From the NCBI GenBank assembly GCA_946407325.1, contig CAMJNN010000050.1, positions 1 through 8,353 of the forward strand: a DNA stretch of 8,353 bases, in the 5' to 3' direction. Each line of letters begins with the position of its first letter. Within the stretch, counting starts at the first letter, position 1. The position numbers and the translations under genes are program-made. Below the pieces are notes generated by a model. That model saw nothing but the letters and a program-made list of their open reading frames with translations, ran no database searches and had not been told where the DNA came from. The stretch comes from an uncultured Prevotellaceae bacterium (GTDB taxonomy: Bacteria; Bacteroidota; Bacteroidia; Bacteroidales; Bacteroidaceae). Of the stretch, positions 6,346 to 8,353 are shown one piece after another.

Positions 6346-6849
6346 ATGCCAAAAGATAACCTAAATGAGATGGTGCCTCTCTGCGATGCAGAAGGCAATA
6401 TTATTGGAGCGGCCACACGTGGCGAATGTCACAATGGTAGTAAGTTAATGCATCCAGTGGTACACTTGCATGTATTCAATTCAAGAGGTGAACTCTACTT
6501 GCAAAAACGACCCGATTGGAAAGATATTCAGCCTGGGAAATGGGACACAGCTGTTGGTGGGCATGTGGATTTGGGTGAGAATGTAGAGCAAGCGTTAAGA
6601 AGAGAAGTGGAAGAAGAAATTGGCATCACTGATTACACCCCTGAACGCATCAAAGTATATGTATATGACTCTGTACGCGAGAAAGAGTTGGTGTTTGTAC
6701 ACAAAACCGTGTATGATGGTGATATACGTCCAACTTCCGAGTTAGACGGTGGACGTTTCTGGAGTATAAGTGACATCAAAGCCAACATAGGCAAAGGCAT
6801 TTTCACGCCCAACTTCGAACAAGAATTCCAACAGGTATTTGGCAAATAG
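6346..6849 (+). CDS. Nudix hydrolase, YfcD-like / isopentenyl-diphosphate-isomerase-like subgroup
   Basis: A 167-residue cytoplasmic Nudix protein. The Nudix box at residues 72-94 is perfect: G72, E78, R86-E87, E90-E91, then I92-G93-I94, giving a complete metal-binding and catalytic helix. The N-terminal PLCDAEGNIIGAATRGECH (11-29) and HPVVHLHVFNSRGELYLQKR (36-55) resemble E. coli YfcD and the N-terminal part of IPP isomerases, a subgroup that mostly lacks known substrates; hydrolysis of a nucleoside-diphosphate-linked or similar diphosphate is only a family-level guess. I chose the ATG at 6346, 4 nt after the queA stop, over an in-frame ATG at 6313. The longer form would overlap queA by 29 nt and add 11 residues (MVTLHSSFHNS) that look like a by-product of the queA frame, whereas relatives I recall start just ahead of the PLCDAEG region. 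The tight spacing suggests co-transcription and possibly translational coupling with queA. Confidence 0.92.
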   Translation: MPKDNLNEMVPLCDAEGNIIGAATRGECHNGSKLMHPVVHLHVFNSRGELYLQKRPDWKDIQPGKWDTAVGGHVDLGENVEQALRREVEEEIGITDYTPERIKVYVYDSVREKELVFVHKTVYDGDIRPTSELDGGRFWSISDIKANIGKGIFTPNFEQEFQQVFGK

Positions 6850-6870
6850 TTGGATTTTTCATTATCTTCG
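6838..6870 (+). promoter_or_regulatory. Promoter candidate for the DUF5106 gene, partly inside the Nudix gene
   Basis: TTTG at 6838-6841, within the last codons of the Nudix gene, and TATCTTCG at 6863-6870 match the Bacteroidetes promoter form with one mismatch in the -7 box. The gap is 21 nt, identical to the queA promoter. The sequence after the -7 box (GCAC, then an A/G-rich run) also resembles the queA leader. This would give the DUF5106 gene its own transcript with a leader of about 18 nt. Confidence 0.55.
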
Positions 6871-6894
6871 CACTAAGAAAAAAAACATACCATT

Positions 6895-7764
6895 ATGAAA
6901 AGATTGCAAGCATTGATCATAGCGATTACATCTGTCATCGGCCTCATGGCGCAAACCGACTTTCCCCTGCCCCAGATACCTGAAACGATTGCACAACCTG
7001 AAGCGAGACTATCTTATTTACTAAATCATTTCTGGGACAACTACCAATTTACCGACACCACGCAAGTTAACAAAGACCTGGGCGAGCAAGGCTTTGCTGA
7101 TTTTCTAAACTTGATGAGCTATGGCAACGACGAGATCATCGACCAAGCCACCAAGGCATTTTATGACCAAGCTTTCAGCAGTCGTTGGGGAAAGACACAT
7201 TATAGTCAGTTGATAAACCATTACCTAGATAACCCCAACTCACCTTTGCGCAACGATGGTATCTACGTGCATTTCCTACGTAACATACGTCCTTACTATG
7301 CCAACGATGCAGCTGCCCGAGAGCGCTATGCTTTCAAACTGAAACAAGCCAAAAAGAATCTGCCAGGTCAGCCTGCCTCCGATTTCTCCTACACTGAGCG
7401 TAGTGGAAAACAGGGGAGAATGAGCGGTATCCAGGCAAAGTTCACGCTTTTATTCTTCCATGACCCTGACTGCGAGAACTGTAAGCGCATCATGCCTATA
7501 GCCATACAAGAGAGCTTGCTTCAACGTCAAGACTTAAAAGTGTTACTGATTTACGCCGACAAAGACTTCGATGCTTGGAGAAAAGATGTGCGCACCTACC
7601 CTACCAATTGGATAGATGCCTATAGTCCTAATGGGGAAATAATGCAGAAATTGATATATTATGTGCCAGCCACCCCTTCCTTCTATTTATTGGACACGAA
7701 TAAGAAGGTTATACTCAAAGATGCTCCCCTTGATACGGTACTAGCTTTCCTGCAGCAAAACTAA
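6895..7764 (+). CDS. Exported DUF5106 / thioredoxin-fold protein with CENC motif
   Basis: A 289-residue protein with a signal peptide (residues 1-19, likely cut after LMA before Q20), so it probably acts in the periplasm. Residues about 24-155 form a helix-rich region that I recognise as DUF5106, a Bacteroidetes domain of unknown function usually followed by a thioredoxin-like fold. Residues about 158-289 are that fold: LPGQPASDFSY opens it (156-166), FTLLFFHDPDCENCK (183-197) carries the C193-x-x-C196 redox pair, and VPATPSFYLLD (257-267) holds the expected cis-proline P261. Both cysteines and the cis-proline are kept, so it is probably an active thiol-disulfide oxidoreductase of the TlpA/ResA kind; its partners are unknown. 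It is separated from the Nudix gene by 45 nt with its own promoter candidate, and converges on lptB. A role in periplasmic thiol reduction or oxidative stress is inference from the fold. Confidence 0.88.
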   Translation: MKRLQALIIAITSVIGLMAQTDFPLPQIPETIAQPEARLSYLLNHFWDNYQFTDTTQVNKDLGEQGFADFLNLMSYGNDEIIDQATKAFYDQAFSSRWGKTHYSQLINHYLDNPNSPLRNDGIYVHFLRNIRPYYANDAAARERYAFKLKQAKKNLPGQPASDFSYTERSGKQGRMSGIQAKFTLLFFHDPDCENCKRIMPIAIQESLLQRQDLKVLLIYADKDFDAWRKDVRTYPTNWIDAYSPNGEIMQKLIYYVPATPSFYLLDTNKKVILKDAPLDTVLAFLQQN

Positions 7765-7818
7765 AAAGAGATTAGGGCTATACCCTTTATCTTTAAAGAA
7801 TAGACTATTACTCTTTTT
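7763..7818. terminator. Possible bidirectional terminator between convergent genes
   Basis: AAAAAGAG (7763-7770, overlapping the DUF5106 stop) is exactly complementary to CTCTTTTT (7811-7818, just inside the lptB end), with 40 nt between the arms. Inside lie a small AGGG/CCCT hairpin (7774-7777 and 7783-7786, 5-nt loop) and a 10-bp palindrome, TCTTTAAAGA (7790-7799). On either strand the outer pair would end in a U run. The long loop and A/T-rich arms make it a weak candidate. Confidence 0.35.
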
Positions 7819-8353
7819 GGAAATCTTTGCGACGAAGAACAAAACTGCTACTTAAATAGCGTGCTCTTACCACATCATCCTCCGCCAGCTCTTCTGGTGT
7901 GCCGTGTCTAAAAATCTTCCCCTCGAAAAGCATGTAGGCACGATCAGTGATGCTGAGCGTTTCCTGCACATTATGGTCGGTTATAAGGATACCAATGTTA
8001 CGGTACTTCAGTTTCCACACAATCTGCTGGATATCTTCCACTGCAATAGGATCGACTCCCGCAAACGGCTCATCCAGCATAATGAACTTTGGATCAATGG
8101 CTAAGCAACGGGCTATTTCCGTACGTCTGCGTTCGCCACCCGACAGCTGGTCACCCTTGTTCTTGCGCACCTTCTGTAAACGGAACTCATTGAGCAGACT
8201 CTCCAACTTTTCTTTCTGGTACTCCTTAGGTTTGTCGGTCATCTCCAGCACAGAGGCTATATTGTCCTCCACACTCATCTGACGGAACACCGATGCTTCC
8301 TGCGGCAAATAACCAATGCCTTTTCGTGCACGCAAATACACAGGAAACTTGGT
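7808..8353 (-). CDS. lptB: LptB, ATPase of the LPS transport complex, 5' part missing
   Basis: The last 181 residues of an ABC-transporter ATPase; the gene enters from the right edge. LptB powers LptFG in drawing lipopolysaccharide out of the inner membrane towards the Lpt bridge. In the visible fragment, the LptB-typical Q-loop [13 protein letters not shown] is at 12-24, the ABC signature LSGGERRR at 70-77 (glutamate after GG is characteristic of LptB), Walker [14 protein letters not shown] at 90-102 with catalytic E95, and the H-loop LITDHNV at 123-129 with H127. Walker A must lie in the missing 65-70 residues, since LptB proteins are about 240-250 long. The GTG at 8341 is an internal valine codon ([10 protein letters not shown]), not a start. 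The gene is convergent with the DUF5106 gene, 43 nt away, with no sign of a functional link. Confidence 0.95.
   Translation of the reverse strand, partial: TKFPVYLRARKGIGYLPQEASVFRQMSVEDNIASVLEMTDKPKEYQKEKLESLLNEFRLQKVRKNKGDQLSGGERRRTEIARCLAIDPKFIMLDEPFAGVDPIAVEDIQQIVWKLKYRNIGILITDHNVQETLSITDRAYMLFEGKIFRHGTPEELAEDDVVRARYLSSSFVLRRKDFQKE

Noticed and set aside
7947..8282. A 111-codon plus-strand frame opposite lptB
   Set aside because: The opposite strand carries the complete Q-loop, signature, Walker B and H-loop of LptB.
8339..8341. GTG as a start codon for the right-edge ABC ATPase
   Set aside because: The frame stays open to the window edge with the family-typical TKFPVY stretch, and Walker A is still missing, so the gene begins outside.

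Overview
The window looks like chromosomal DNA of a Bacteroidales bacterium (Bacteroides/Prevotella-like). The evidence is families typical of that order (DUF5020 and DUF5106 proteins, a long-form QueA), A-rich leaders without clear Shine-Dalgarno sequences, and promoter candidates of the Bacteroidetes form TTTG ... TAnnTTTG. The assignment comes from recognising families and motifs by eye, not from a database search.

Left half (1-5040), all on the minus strand. Four closely packed genes read leftward from about 5060: a UraA-type uracil permease, an AzgA-type purine permease, a small Tsx-like (DUF5020) outer-membrane barrel, and a secreted two-domain glycoside-hydrolase-like protein cut by the left edge. 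The gaps are 25, 33 and 33 nt and show no convincing internal promoter, so they may form one operon. The first three make a plausible route for nucleobases or nucleosides: across the outer membrane through the barrel, then across the inner membrane through one pyrimidine and one purine permease. How the fourth protein relates to this is unknown.

Middle (5041-5114). A compact divergent control region carries two opposed promoters. Their -7 boxes form a perfect 8-bp inverted repeat and their footprints overlap. A minimal upstream reading frame whose stop overlaps the uraA start codon sits in the short uraA leader.

Right half (5115-7764), plus strand. A long-form QueA-like tRNA ribosyltransferase-isomerase is followed 4 nt later by a YfcD-like Nudix hydrolase, probably co-transcribed. 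A second promoter, with the same box spacing as the queA promoter and partly inside the Nudix gene, drives an exported DUF5106/thioredoxin-like protein with a CENC motif.

Right edge (7808-8353), minus strand. This is the C-terminal three quarters of LptB, the ATPase of the lipopolysaccharide export machine, convergent with the DUF5106 gene across a 43-nt gap that holds inverted repeats.

No tRNA, rRNA, CRISPR array, insertion sequence or phage gene was seen. No gene-free stretch exceeds about 75 nt. Most of the content is ordinary. The points most worth checking are the uncharacterised secreted enzyme candidate, its link to a nucleobase-uptake operon, the heptamer repeat in the DUF5020 signal-peptide region, and the overlapping divergent promoters.
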